From NCBI GenBank assembly GCA_947311845.1, contig CAMZMU010000013.1, forward strand, positions 2,331,198 through 2,395,197: DNA of 64,000 nt, given 5' to 3'. Under the pieces are notes generated by a model. That model ran no database searches and was not told where the DNA came from. It saw only the letters and a list, made by a program, of their open reading frames with translations. Source of the stretch: Poa pratensis. Its lineage: Eukaryota > Streptophyta > Magnoliopsida > Poales > Poaceae. The translations under genes were made by a program, and so were the position numbers. Shown one piece after another: positions 44,753-55,086 of this stretch (positions are counted from its first letter, which is position 1; every line of letters starts with the position of its first letter).

Positions 44753-44776
44753 AGTCTTGTCTTCAGGGGGCGGTAT

Positions 44777-45171
44777 TGTCAGGGACCATCTTCTCAAGCT
44801 CCTGTATTGACAACCGTTGGATCAGGATCGGAGGCTCCTCAATCAAAGTTACCATTTCGGGCAACTTTCCCTCCTAAGTCATGTCTTTAAGTTAATTAAG
44901 TAACTATTTAGCATTGAGTGTGCTTAAGCTCTGTAATAAAGAACCTGTTAACTATCGAGGCTCTCGGTCGGTATATAAGGCCGGGGAGTGGGCGGATGGG
45001 TGGCTCGATATGAGAAAACCCTAAATTCTATCTGTTCTTCCTTGTTTCGTTTATATGTACCTACTTTCCTGCACTTTTACCTATCTGTTCTTCCTTTACC
45101 TGCAATTTATCCTTCTAGTTTTTGTTAGGAATCTGTCCTTTTGATGCTTAGCCACCGTTGGCGTCCTGACA
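44777..45171 (+). repeat. 3' LTR of the Reina-like element
   Basis: 395 bp. It differs from the 5' LTR at about 17 positions plus a 4-bp insertion by hand count. Confidence 0.9.
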
Positions 45172-45176
45172 GTCGC

Positions 45177-45582
45177 GTCAAAGCCACCTCTGCTCCAGCC
45201 AAGTCGAGGTCGAGGTCACCTCTTCTGGATCCAAACCCGTCAAGTTCTGGCTCTTATTCTTCCGTCTCCCCCCTTACCGCTCCGGCGCGCCACCAGCCCC
45301 GCCACCGTCGCCAGTCTCCAGGTCGCTTGTATCGGTAGGACTGGTTCGAACCAACGTTCAGGCGTTGTGGAACATATGCATCCGCATGGCAGTCTCACGA
45401 AACAGGTGCTCAATTTTCTAAAAAATCAAAAAAGTGCACACAATATTACGAAAACACCAGCAAATTGCCCGAGCGTTGCAACAGGAGAAAAAATATATCA
45501 CATGCCCCATTTTCAAGTTTAACACGATGTCCCACCCGAATCATTTCGCTTATCCTCCATTCCGCCCTCCCTTGTTATATTA
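45177..45582. other. Intergenic flank between the Reina-like Gypsy and a Helitron
   Basis: It is GC-rich to about 45330, with a short Arg/Ser-rich frame and no family match. 45460-45500 contains GAGCGTTGCAACAGGAG, possibly a worn Helitron hairpin. Otherwise nothing is seen. Confidence 0.35.
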
Positions 45583-47369
45583 CTAGTGAAATTCGGCGCG
45601 TCGGCACGCCGCGCCCTTGATGAGAATTTTTGTGATTTTTTTTTTTGTTTTAGTCTGACACATCGCGCCCTGGTTTAAGACAACAAAACCTACATATTAA
45701 TTATCCATAATTTAAGCTTGGTTGGTGCGACAATCTTCAGTCTATTTTTACCCATGAAGTTGATACAGAACGTGGGAATAACTATTGAATCAGCAATCAG
45801 GTGACCATCTTAATGATGACAATTAGCAAAAAATGAGCATGAAAACCAAATATTGTATGTTAATACTATACTACTGCAATCTGTTAAATCTTAAGTATAT
45901 GTAAAGAAAGAGGATGTCATCTTGAAATGAATTACTCATATGTAATTTGGATAATTCATACATAGTGAAACATTCACTCTTTACATGAATTTGAAGGTGG
46001 AAACACACTATTTGGCACTTCGTACGTAAAGAACTCCTAGTTGTATAATCTACACAATATGAAGGAAAATGTAATGAGTGAATCCCTATCACCTGCTCAT
46101 AGAAGAGAAACACCGACGGTTAGTCAGTCGGCGGTTGCCGTAATCAGTATCTGGAGAGGGAGCGGTGGGGTTTACCTGGACGTCGAGCGGTTGAAGAGCT
46201 TCACGTCGGCCCCGGCGTGGTGGAAGCGATGAACGGAGCGCGGGCACTTCTTTCGGGCTCGTGGTGGAGGGCGCGACAAAAATTGTCGGCGGATCTACCG
46301 GCCACCGGAACCGGCCACCGGCGCGAGGGAGTCATTTCCTCCAGGCTGGGTCCCCTCCGTTGCTGGCGTCGTGGTGGACGGCGTGCTGCAGCTCGGAACC
46401 GAAGCGTTCCATGGCGGGGTAACCTTGGAGGGCGACGTGCCGGAGCGAGCGAGGCAGGGGTGGGAGGGGTGGCGCAGAAAGGGGATCGAGGGAGAGAGAC
46501 GCAGGCGGCGGCGCAAGAAGAGGATCGATAGAGAGACGGAGAGCGACGCGTGCGGTGGGCTGCATAAATGACATGCGGACCGTTCGATCCGCGATCGACG
46601 GCGCGGAGGCGGCCGCGCACTGTAGTTTTCGCGACGCTATAGTGGTCGTAGCGTGGAGAGGCCGGCGCCTAAATATATTTAGGTATGTTTTAGGGGGAAA
46701 AAAAAGTCTTGAAAAAAAGGAGCAAAAAAAAATCATTGTGCATGTGAACAGTAGCCGCCGGGACTGTAGCTTCGCGACGCTACAGTACCCGGGGCGCTCT
46801 CCGGGGAGGCAATCTTAGTGTCTTTTATATATAAAAAGTATATGTTTTAGGAGTGTCTTTTATATGTAAAAAGTATATGTTTTAGGGAGAAAAAAAAATC
46901 TTTTTTAAAAAAATGAGCAAAAAAAAAAAACTATGCACGTGAACAGTACCGCCGGGTGCAGTAGCTTCCGCGACGCTACCGTCCCGGGGCGCTCTCCGGC
47001 CGGCAATCTCGGCTACTTTTTTAAAAAAAAAAAGAGCAAAAAAAAAATCATTGTGTATGTGAACAGTACCGCAGGGTACTGTAGCTTCCCGTGACGCTAC
47101 AGTACCCAGGGCGCTCTCCGGCCTTTTATATGTAAATAAAAGTATATGTTTTAGGGAGAAAAAAATCTTTTAAAAAATGAGCAAAAAAGAAAAAAACTGT
47201 GCACATGAACAGTACGCCCGGTACTGTAGCTTCCGCGACACTACAGTCCCGGGGCGCTCTCCGGCCGGCAATCTCAGCCACTTTTTTTAAAAAAAAGAGC
47301 AAAAAAAAAATCATTGTGTATGTGAACAGTACCGTCGGCAGGCAATCTCAGCTACTTTTATATATAGAG
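45583..47369 (-). mobile_element. Helitron, about 1.79 kb, minus orientation
   Basis: On the minus strand the element ends with CGCGGCGTGCCGACGCGCC (hairpin arms CGCGCC/GGCGCG), GAATTTCA and CTAG, followed by T, the standard 3' Helitron terminus. The 5' end is best placed at CTCTATATATAAAAG (47369 inward) after an A, although canonical TC is one base further in. The last 650 bp at its 5' side form a hairpin-bearing repeat array. A GC-rich block at 46200-46620 looks like a captured first exon but has no recognised frame. Confidence 0.65.
46735..47345. repeat. Tandem hairpin array in the Helitron 5' region
   Basis: Four or five units consist of A-rich spacer with GAGCAAAAAA, then TGTGAACAGTACC, then a hairpin with CTGTAGC/GCTACAG arms, then GGGGCGCTCTCCGG. 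In the clearest unit GGGTACTGTAGC and GCTACAGTACCC (47074-47108) pair perfectly over 12 bp. Spacing is 120-190 bp. Confidence 0.75.
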
Positions 47370-47482
47370 TAATAGCCTACAATACAGTATTGCTTCTGAT
47401 ATTTGTCTCATCTAGTTTGTATTAAAAAATGTCTAAAATAAAATCACGGGACGCGCTTTGGAACATACGGGGCTCTTGCATC

Positions 47483-48006
47483 GTATCTTTTTTACTAAAT
47501 GGCCCTTAATCGGACATTAAGCTAATTATGGCCCTTCCCAAAACTTTCGTTCGGATATGGCCCTCGGCATCAAAAGTCATATGTTAAGACTTTACAAAAA
47601 AGTTAGAGGCTCTGAGAATGTCAGAAACGCCATACAGGTTGGCGTATCCGGAGGCTGAGAAACGCGAATTTTTTTAAATCATTTTGGTAAAGCCAAATGA
47701 TATGGATTTCATCATGAGTAAAGCCAAATAATATGGCTTAGATGATCTGAAAATCTCAGAGTACGCCAACTGATATGATGTCTGTACGCGAGAAAAGCCA
47801 TATCAAATGACTTTATCAAAATGACTTAGAATTTTTCGCATTTCTCAGCCTCTGGATACGCCAATCCGTATGACGTTTTCTGACATTTTCAGAGCCTCTA
47901 ACTTTTTTTTGTAAAGCCTTAGCAGATGAATTTTCAAAAAAGGGTCATATCCGAGCGAAAGTTTTGCTAATAACCACACTTAACTTGTCCGATTAAGGGC
48001 CGATAC
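47483..48006. mobile_element. Mutator-like MITE, 524 bp, with long inverted repeats
   Basis: The perfect 9-bp target duplication TCTTGCATC flanks it (47474-47482, 48007-48015). Ends are inverted from GTATC inward, with GGCCCTTAATCGGAC near both ends and long imperfect arms (about 230 bp) including AGTTAGAGGCTCTGA and GGCTGAGAAA(C/T)GCGAA. There is no ORF. Long TIRs and a 9-bp TSD fit Mutator-like elements. The outer end is 141 bp from the GeBP start codon, in its promoter region. Confidence 0.85.
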
Positions 48007-48050
48007 TCTTGCATCATCTCGCTACCCCAAACATGGCCTCGCACCCCGGC

Positions 48051-48092
48051 GTAAATACAGGACAGAACATTTCTTCCCCTCTCTCCGTCCCT
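48051..48092 (+). promoter_or_regulatory. Candidate core promoter of the GeBP-like gene
   Basis: GTAAATACA (48051-48059) is a weak TATA-like site, and TTTCTTCCCCTCTCTCCGTCC (about 48070-48091) is a pyrimidine patch of the kind often near plant transcription starts. The ATG follows at 48148. This is an inference from composition and position only. Confidence 0.3.
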
Positions 48093-48147
48093 GCCGTTTA
48101 TTCTCCCCACCCCACCGCCCAAAAAAGCCCTAGCGGCGACTGCGAGG

Positions 48148-49581
48148 ATGGCCCGCAAGAAGCTCCGCGTGCCGTCGCCGTCGCCGCCACCGCCGACGCC
48201 TCCACGGGAGGAGCCCAGCTCCGAAGAGGAGGAGGAGGAGGAGGAGGAGGCGGAAGCCACCCCCGCAACCCAAAAGCCCCCACAAAACCCCAATCATCAG
48301 TCCTCCGACGCGGCCGACGCCGATTCATCGGATGGAGACGAGGAGGAGTCCTCTGACTCGGAAACTGACGCCAATGCCTTCCAGCTGCGTCAGCTCGCCC
48401 CATCCACGGGCAAGCCGTCGCAATCCGACGCCGCCGACGAGGACGGCAGCTCGTCGGAGAGCCCAGAGCCCATCCAGAGCCAGAAGAAGGCGCCAAGAAA
48501 ATCCAAGGCCGAGGCCGGGAAGAAGAGGCAGGCCGCCGATCCCAGTCCGTCTGGTGGTAAGGCCAAGAAAGCCAAGGCCGATGTCGGCAAGGCGGCGGCG
48601 CCTTCTGAGCTCAATGCCTCCAGCAAGGGGGGCAAGAAGAAAAGGGAAAAGGCTGTGCAGGCAGATCGCTCGCCATCCAAGCCGGCGGTAAGGCGCTGGA
48701 CAATTGAGGACGAGATCAAGGTCCTGGAGGCTCTTGTCAGCCACGTCAAGGCTAATGGCACACAGCCTAGCGCTGGTGAGCTTATTGCTGCTGTTGGTGA
48801 CACTCTTGAAAGGAAGGACTGTAGTAAGACGGAAATGTATGAGAAGGTTCGGTATCTTAGGCTGCGACATGAGAAAGCAGCGAGTACAGGTACCCTGCCA
48901 GGTAATGAGGATGACCTCCGGAAGTTCAATCTCTCGGAGGCGGTCTGGGGAGAAAGTGCAAAGGAGGTTGCTGCACTCACCATATCTCAAAATGATGGTG
49001 CTTCCTCAAAGAGCAGCAAGGGGAAGATTAACAAGGAGAAAGCTAAGGAGGCTGCCACTACTGATACTCCTGTTAAGAGTAAGAAGAAGCGGGGGAATCA
49101 CAAGGAGGAATTACAAGACGATGCAAAAGCTGAGCAGACCACCAATACTGCCACTCAGAACGGTGCCACTTTGGTTAGGAGCAAGAGTGGAAAGCCTGAC
49201 AAAGAGAAAACAAATGGGGATGCCGAGAGCCTCAGACCAAAGGAGGCCGTTGCAGTCACCCAAAATGGTGATACTCTGTTTAAAAATGAGGAAACTCGTG
49301 AACAGAAAATGGACACAGATCCTAATGTGGAAGACATGCGCAAAGGGTTCGATGAATTACAGAACTTGTACCCCAACCTTTCCTCTTATGTGGAGAGCAT
49401 CCATGCCCAGCATCCATGTGGGGAGACACTGAAAAGAGCATTTCAGATCATTGCTGATGACAAGGCTTGTGCTTTGGAAGCCATGATCAAGAAGCAAAGA
49501 GTAGCTGAGATGAAGATGGCCACTCGCCGAGCTGACACTAAAAAGGAGGTGACCAACTTAATAATAGGATTGCTGGACTAA
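48148..49581 (+). CDS. GeBP/storekeeper-like transcription regulator (DUF573), 477 aa
   Basis: A single uninterrupted frame with a strong start context (GAGGATGG). Residues 1-180 are low-complexity, with Glu/Ser-rich acidic stretches and Lys-rich nuclear-localisation-like tracts (KKAPRKSK, KKAKAD). Residues about 182-268 form the DUF573 DNA-binding domain: RRWTIEDEIKVLEAL, MYEKVRYLRLRHEK and FNLSEAVWG. A Lys-rich linker follows, then a C-terminal helical region (about 385-477) usual in GeBP/STKL proteins and thought to mediate dimerisation. Arabidopsis GeBP members bind promoters such as GLABROUS1 and act in cytokinin responses and growth. Length and domain order are typical, and no defect is visible. 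A donor-like GTATGT about 15 bp after the stop suggests an intron in the 3' UTR. Confidence 0.92.
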   Translation: MARKKLRVPSPSPPPPTPPREEPSSEEEEEEEEEAEATPATQKPPQNPNHQSSDAADADSSDGDEEESSDSETDANAFQLRQLAPSTGKPSQSDAADEDGSSSESPEPIQSQKKAPRKSKAEAGKKRQAADPSPSGGKAKKAKADVGKAAAPSELNASSKGGKKKREKAVQADRSPSKPAVRRWTIEDEIKVLEALVSHVKANGTQPSAGELIAAVGDTLERKDCSKTEMYEKVRYLRLRHEKAASTGTLPGNEDDLRKFNLSEAVWGESAKEVAALTISQNDGASSKSSKGKINKEKAKEAATTDTPVKSKKKRGNHKEELQDDAKAEQTTNTATQNGATLVRSKSGKPDKEKTNGDAESLRPKEAVAVTQNGDTLFKNEETREQKMDTDPNVEDMRKGFDELQNLYPNLSSYVESIHAQHPCGETLKRAFQIIADDKACALEAMIKKQRVAEMKMATRRADTKKEVTNLIIGLLD

Positions 49582-50296
49582 ACCATTTGGCGCCCAGGTA
49601 TGTGGTATATCTTTCTTCTTACACTTCTGTTATTATGTTTTCTCGTGATGACACATATGCAAGATTACCTGAAGTAAGTTAATGTGTTCTACAAATCTGA
49701 ATGTCACTTTAGAAATGTGTTTCTTGCTCGATATGTCCCCAATCAAAAATTCGCCCAACTTAGACAAGTATAGAAAGATTAGGTAGATGCAGATGATGTA
49801 GAAAATTGGTTGTACACATACCCAGTGTACTTTTGTGCAGGTACTCAGGGCAGTGAATTTGTGGCAACTGAAACAAGGGAAAAGGACATGAGATGGATGA
49901 AGCATCTCATGACTTGTGCTCCTGTTGAGATATGGTTTCACCTTATTTAAGAACACCCTGGCAGTTTCATTAGATTATTCGTGTGTAGTAAGCAGATTGA
50001 AGTTGATGCAGTTTGTGCTCATGTTATAATATGGTATATTAGCTATTGATCTGATTTGAGTTTATGCTGTTGGGTTATGTCAACGAATACAAGTCAACCA
50101 GTCGAGCTGAGTTCCCACGGTACCAATTCATAGTCTTGTCGCATCTAGTGCTTGACGACTTGTAATCGAGCAGTAGCTACTAAAAAATACCATAGTACTC
50201 TGCTAGTAATGCTAGTATACTACAATAAAGCATGGGAGTGGAGTAGAGCAGCAACATTGCCAGGAGCGGCGGCGGTGGGCTGTTAGAAGCGGCTCT
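49582..50296 (+). other. 3' flank of the GeBP-like gene, probable UTR intron
   Basis: CCCAG|GTATGTGG just after the stop resembles a splice donor, and candidate acceptors occur as far as 51541-51549 (TTGGTAG|ATGAAG). The stretch is AT-rich with no protein-like frame. Transcript evidence would be needed to place the 3' end, which may lie near 51800-51960. Confidence 0.35.
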
Positions 50297-50703
50297 TTGT
50301 GGAGCCTGTCGTGCGAAGAGCCAGGTTTGCAGGGCATACAGGGGCAGATCCTTATGCTAAGGCAAACCTTACAAGTTGACCTTTTCATGAGTTGTTCAAC
50401 TAAAAAACATAGACGGGCCATCGATGAATAACCTAGACTAGTCGAGCGACTCTTAGTCAGTGGTTTATGTTGTAATTACCATCTCCAGATGTTGCAACAA
50501 GTTGTGGAGCCTGTCGTGCGAAGAGCCAGGTTTGCAGGGCATACAGGGGCAGATCCTTATGCTAAGGCAAACCTTACAAGTTGACCTTTTCATGAGTTGT
50601 TCAACTAAAAAACATAGACGGGCCATCGATGAATAACCTAGACTAGTCGAGCGACTCTTAGTCAGTGGTTTATGTTGTAATTACCATCTCCAGATGTTGC
50701 AAC
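50297..50703. repeat. 205-bp tandem duplication
   Basis: 50297-50498 and 50502-50703 look identical over about 200 bp (TTGTGGAGCCTG to GATGTTGCAAC), with a period of 205 bp. The junction has the short shared sequence TTGTGGAGCC. It is probably recent and lies in the 3' flank or UTR intron of the GeBP-like gene. An alternative is an assembly artefact. Confidence 0.9.
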
Positions 50704-52072
50704 TAAAAGAGTCGATCCTTATATATTAAAAAAATATCTTTTGTGTTCACCTTCCATATTCAGGAGTAAATATCCTGGTATTGCTGAGATTCTATGGTCA
50801 CATGCCAAATTGATTCCACGGTAACTGGAGTTTGCTGCGATATCTCGCTTTGGTTAGATGATTTTCCATATTTGTTTCCTGATGATTTTTCATCGATGTT
50901 TCCTGTTGATTTAATTTGCAATTTGAAACATCTGAACTAGCTAGCAAGCATGCCACTGTTCATAGTATAAGCAAGCATGGAACTGTCTTTTAAGGTGGCA
51001 ATTTTAGGTTGATTTAATTTGCAAAACTCATCTCAGCTTAATTAGAAAGTTTGATAGATTTAATTTCATTTTTAAATCTTACGCATAGTTATTAGTTGCA
51101 TTAGTTTATAAAAGAAAATGTTTGAAATTTGAGAAGCTTAGATGAGAGCACTTCTATCAACTACTTAGTGAGAAGATAATTTAGATAAGGCATGGACGTT
51201 TTGTCCCAGTTAAATATGACTCTTGAGTTTTGTGTTTATGTTTTAACTGATGACCTACAAGAAGGTACTGTACATTTTAGTACAGTTATCTATGGCCCTG
51301 TAAATTTTTGTATCCGTACCCTTTAATCTGAAGCTGAAGTTACTTTCTGCCGTTTATGGCTGAATGCTACCTCGTGTACTTAGTTCCAATCATATTCAGT
51401 GCTTAATCATCCATATCCTCCTCGATTATCATCTATTTGTCTCGTGCAGTTGCAATGTCACAACGAATCCAAAGAAAAATCTTTTTTTTTGTTGATTGCA
51501 TGGAACTTATACACAAGGCTTATACATCTGCTCCTGTCTATTGGTAGATGAAGAAAACAAGAGACGCTGATCACGAAGTTGCTCTGGAAGACTCTGGACC
51601 AAGATTATTAAAGTTTGCTTTTGCTCTTGATGCCTATGAAGTGATCATTCCAAGTATCGGTCCCATTTTGGGGTGCACTTAGTCTCTGAACTTGTAGTGG
51701 TGGGTTATGCGCTTTGGACCTGTGAAGTGCTTTTGAAGTTCTTAGTATTCTGTAGTTGTGAAAAGAGTTATGATGTAGCGATGTCGTCTGAACTTGTCGC
51801 ATGAATGTTCAGAGATGAAGGTATGAAGTTTGGCAGTTGGAATTGTGATGTTCGTTGTGCTTCAGTGGTACTGGATACTTGGAGAAATTTTGGGTCGCTG
51901 TCTTATTCACCTGAATTTCTGATCTTTGGTATAGTAACTTAGCTCTACGCTAAAGAATTTACATTGTCATGTACATACTGCAGAATCAAGATTCATACAC
52001 ATGTCCACTAGGGAGCAGAAGACATCTGACTTCACCTAACCTCGTCGCTCTTGACATTTGTTCGAGATCACC
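50704..52072. other. AT-rich flank, no gene recognised
   Basis: Only short frames occur. 51541-51960 has moderate GC and could be the last UTR exon of the GeBP-like gene. No TIR, LTR or RNA gene was noticed. Confidence 0.35.
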
Positions 52073-52083
52073 CAGGTCGGTGG

Positions 52084-53440
52084 TCATGCCACTGTCAGTC
52101 GCGATGACTGGCCCTGAACCTGAGGCGTTATCCCGGGGACGGGCGGCAACAGCGCCTCGTTTTCTGTCTCTGATCTGTCGGACGACCCGACCTGTAGCTG
52201 CAGCGCGAACTCGAGGCACCAGACGATGAGCAGTGACGCGAGGATCATCTCGCCGCGCTCGTCGCAGTAGCCGATGAGCGAGACGAGGTGCGGGTAGCGC
52301 AGCCGGGACAGCATCTCCATTTCCGTGTGGAACTCGTGTATCCCCTGCTGCCTCCGCCGGTTGACGGCCACCATCGTCTCGTCCCGCATCGTGCCCTCGT
52401 ACACCTTCCCGAAGCCGCCCTCGCCAATGACAATCACCTCGTCGAACCCGCCGGTCGCCTCCTGGAGCACCGCCAAGCTGATCCTGTACGCGCCGCTGCC
52501 GCCGTTCTGTTCGAGGAGAAGCTGCGAGAGCGGGAATGGGAGCCCAGCGCGCTCGCCGAGAATGGTGACCAGCTGGTGTCTGACGGCTTCTTCTCTTGCT
52601 TCCTCCTACGCAGAATCCTGAAGGCGATGAAACCGAATGCCATTGCCAGCGTGACCCCGCGGACGCCGGCCGAAGCAGCGATGATCCCAATTTTCACCTT
52701 TGAGCTGCGCGTTGACCCGGCACCGGCGTTCCCGACCAATCTCATAATCTCGAGGTCATTGAGGAAGCCGTCAGGTAGCGCGTTGCCAGCAGTGGACGAC
52801 CCGATGCTGATGGTGATCGATGCCCGTCGCGTCCTTGGTACACCGGCGCGGCCAGCGCGCTAAACGTCTCCTGCGAAATCAAGTAGTTAGCCAGCACCAG
52901 CCACGCCCCGACGTAGACGGTAGACGTTGAAGGTCACCCAGAGGACTGCTTTGCTGACGATGTTGCAGAAGTGGAGCCGGAGCAGGTAGTCCGACCCCGG
53001 CGGGGCGTCGAACCTAAGTCATGTTGAACTGCACCTTAACGGTGCTGCTTTCCTCCGACGTGCTCAGCTCCGTCGCCGTGGCGTAGACCTCCCGCGGCGC
53101 TGTGAACACGGTGGCGAATCCCTTCTTGTACTGGACCTTCGAGCTGGAAGCTCTGGTCCGGCAGCCACGTCCTCGAGAGGGTGTCGTTGCCTGGCGTGAT
53201 CTTGGGGATGCCCATGTTGATCCTGTGGACCGTCTCCAGCGCCTGCGTCGACAGCCAAGTCCTCGAGAGGGTGTCGTTGCCACACAGGACAGGAGAACAG
53301 GAGCCCGCCCGCCGATGCATGTCAAGAACTGGCGGCATGGTGCCACAATTCCGGCAACAGCATCGGCGGGCTCTAGAAGGAGGACAGGAACGACTTGGTG
53401 GACCGAGATGGCAAGCCTAGTTTGGAGAGCATCGTGGCCT
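52084..53440 (-). pseudogene. CrRLK1L (malectin-like) receptor kinase pseudogene, copy 1
   Basis: On the minus strand, malectin-like domain pieces come first (ETVHRINMG, PGNDTLSRTWLPDQSF, DYLLRLHFCNIVSKAV), in several frames. Then a transmembrane helix (GIIAASAGV...FGFIAFRI) followed by RRRKQEKK, then the kinase N-lobe in a 130-codon frame (LQEATGGFDE, GEGGFGKVY glycine loop, LSRLRYPHLVSLIGYCDERGEMIL). The frame jumps from kinase subdomain V to a C-terminal tail (WCLEFALQLQVGSS), so the catalytic loop, DFG and activation segment are absent. The usual VAVK lysine is VAVN. Frameshifts join the parts. Intact relatives (FERONIA/THESEUS group) sense RALF peptides and wall state at the plasma membrane. 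Confidence 0.85.
53172..53280. repeat. Short duplication within the malectin-like remnant
   Basis: GTCCTCGAGAGGGTGTCGTTGCC-type sequence occurs at about 53168-53190 and 53260-53282, roughly 93 bp apart. On the minus strand it repeats GNDTLSRTWL twice, so this part was locally duplicated. Confidence 0.7.
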
Positions 53441-53671
53441 TGCCGGAGTTGACAACTGAATTGATTAGTACAACTAGGAGATGGCGAGAGAAGTTGATAC
53501 TTGCAGCTTGATGAAGATTCAGAATCTAGGTAGGAGGCCGCGAGAGTCAGCAGCTGCTACTATAGTTTCCCACCTAACAAAGGCGTGCACCAGCTTATGA
53601 GCCAAAAGTTTATTAGAGGTTTAATATTTTTAAGGTTGTCAATTACTTTTGGAATATCTGAAAGAATGTCT

Positions 53672-53874
53672 TCAAGGACAATTGGCTTCGCTAGTTTTTA
53701 CAATTATAGCTCGCCTCGAATTAGCAAAAGGAAGCAACAAAATCTGGCTACAAAGGAAAGCGCGCCCATTGTCCGTGGTTTGCCCAAAACACCACCACGA
53801 TAGTTTCCTCTCCTTTTCATTTCACTTTTGCTTCCAAAAGTAGACAGCTTTTCCCGAGCCCAACATTGAGCTTA
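53672..53874. repeat. Spacer repeated at 54888-55086
   Basis: It begins AAGGACAATTGGCTTCGCTAG and matches the later copy with a few substitutions. It is the host sequence between the kinase remnant and the Harbinger insertion, which shows that the duplicated unit included both. Confidence 0.8.
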
Positions 53875-54269
53875 GGACAACTCCAACGCGCCGACCCAAA
53901 CGGACAGGTTTTTTGTCTATTTTTTATCCGTTTGGGTCGAGAGACAGAAATGGTACGACCCATGTCCGATTTTTTCTAGCCACTACAACCAACGCATCGG
54001 ATCCATTTGGTCCACCATGTCCATCTTCTTCCCCAAATTTCCATTCCATTCCATCACAACCAACATTACATAGAACAATAACATAAATTCTAGCAAACAT
54101 TCTATCCTAACCCTTGATTTAGAGTTTTAGACTAATTGTAGGTTAAACAATAGGTCCTCCCGGTAACGGCGATGGAGATCCCAAATTTTTTAAACAAAAT
54201 TGGCCGCGTGTGGGCGGTGGTAGGCTTGCGCCCATCTTGCTGGGACGGACTTGCTAGCTCTTCCGGCGG
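53875..54269. mobile_element. PIF/Harbinger left end, truncated copy
   Basis: Terminal GGACAACTCCAACGCGCC follows TTA (53872-53874). The first 395 bp match the complete copy at 55087 with several percent divergence. It stops at CAGG, where the second kinase copy begins. Confidence 0.8.
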
Positions 54270-54280
54270 CAGGTCGGTGG

Positions 54281-54888
54281 TCATGCCACTGTCAGTCGCG
54301 ATGACTGGCCCTGAACCTGAGGCGTTATCCCAGGGACGGGCGGCAACAGCGCCTCGTTTTCTGTCTCTGATCTGTCCGACGACCCGACCTGCAGCTGCAG
54401 CGCGAACTCGAGGCACCAGACGATGAGCAGTGACGCGAGGATCATCTCGCCGCGCTCGTCGCAGTAGCCGATGAGCGAGACGAGGTGCCGGTAGCGCAGC
54501 CGGGACAACCTCTCCATCTCCGTGTGAACCTGGTGTATCCCCTGCTGCCTCCGCCGGTTGACGGCCACCATCGTCTCGTCCCGCATCGTGCCCTTGTACA
54601 CCTTCCCGAAGCCGCCCTCGCCAATGACAATCACCTCGTCGAACCCGTCGGTCGCCTCCTGGAGCACCGCCAAGCTGATCCTGTACGCGCCGCTGCCGCC
54701 GTTCTGTTCGAGGAGAAGCGGCGAGAGCGGGAATGGGAGCCCAGCGCGCTCGTCGAGAATGGTGACCAGCTGGTGTCTGACGTCTTCTTCTCTTGCTTCC
54801 TCCTACGCAGAATCCTGAAGGCGATGAAACCGAATGCCATTGCCAACGTGACCCCGCGGACTCCGGCCGAAGCGGCGATGATCCCAAG
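54281..54888 (-). pseudogene. CrRLK1L receptor kinase pseudogene, copy 2
   Basis: It has the same truncated kinase frame as copy 1 (130 codons, glycine loop GEGGFGKVY, VAVN, direct join of subdomain V to the WCLEFALQLQ tail) and a partial juxtamembrane region. The malectin-like and most transmembrane sequence is missing. The break near 54885 joins ATCCC to AAGGAC with a 3-bp CAA overlap. Because both copies lack the kinase core, that deletion predates the duplication. Copies differ at scattered positions (for example EFHTEME/QVHTEME). Confidence 0.85.
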
Positions 54889-55086
54889 GACAATTGGCTT
54901 CGCTAGTTTTTACAATTATAGCTCGCCTCGAATTAGCAAAAGGAAGCAACAAAATCTGGCTACAAAGGAAAGCGTGCCCATTGTCCGTGGTTTGCCCAAA
55001 ACACCACCACGATAGGTCCTATCCTTTTCATTTCACTTTTGCTTCCAAAAGGTAGACAGCTTTTCCCGAGCCCAACACTGAGCATA

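Larger units (their letters stand above)
30980..45171 (+). mobile_element. Ty3/Gypsy chromovirus, Reina-like, complete but interrupted (14.2 kb with nested insert)
   Basis: LTRs are 30980-31370 and 44777-45171 (391 and 395 bp), with TGTCAG...TGACA ends and target duplication GTCGC (30975-30979, 45172-45176). A Met-tRNA-like primer site follows LTR 1 (TGGTAACCAGAGC, one base longer than the usual TGGTATCAGAGC), and a purine tract (CAGGGGGCGG) precedes LTR 2. Order is gag, protease, RT, RNase H, integrase, chromodomain, which with the short LTRs fits Reina. LTRs differ by about 4-5 percent by hand count. Stops and frameshifts in most domains make it inactive. A Copia element sits after the integrase. 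Confidence 0.9.

Noticed and set aside
48325..48990. Minus-strand ORFs of about 200 codons
   Set aside because: They are antisense shadows of the GeBP-like gene caused by its low-complexity codons.
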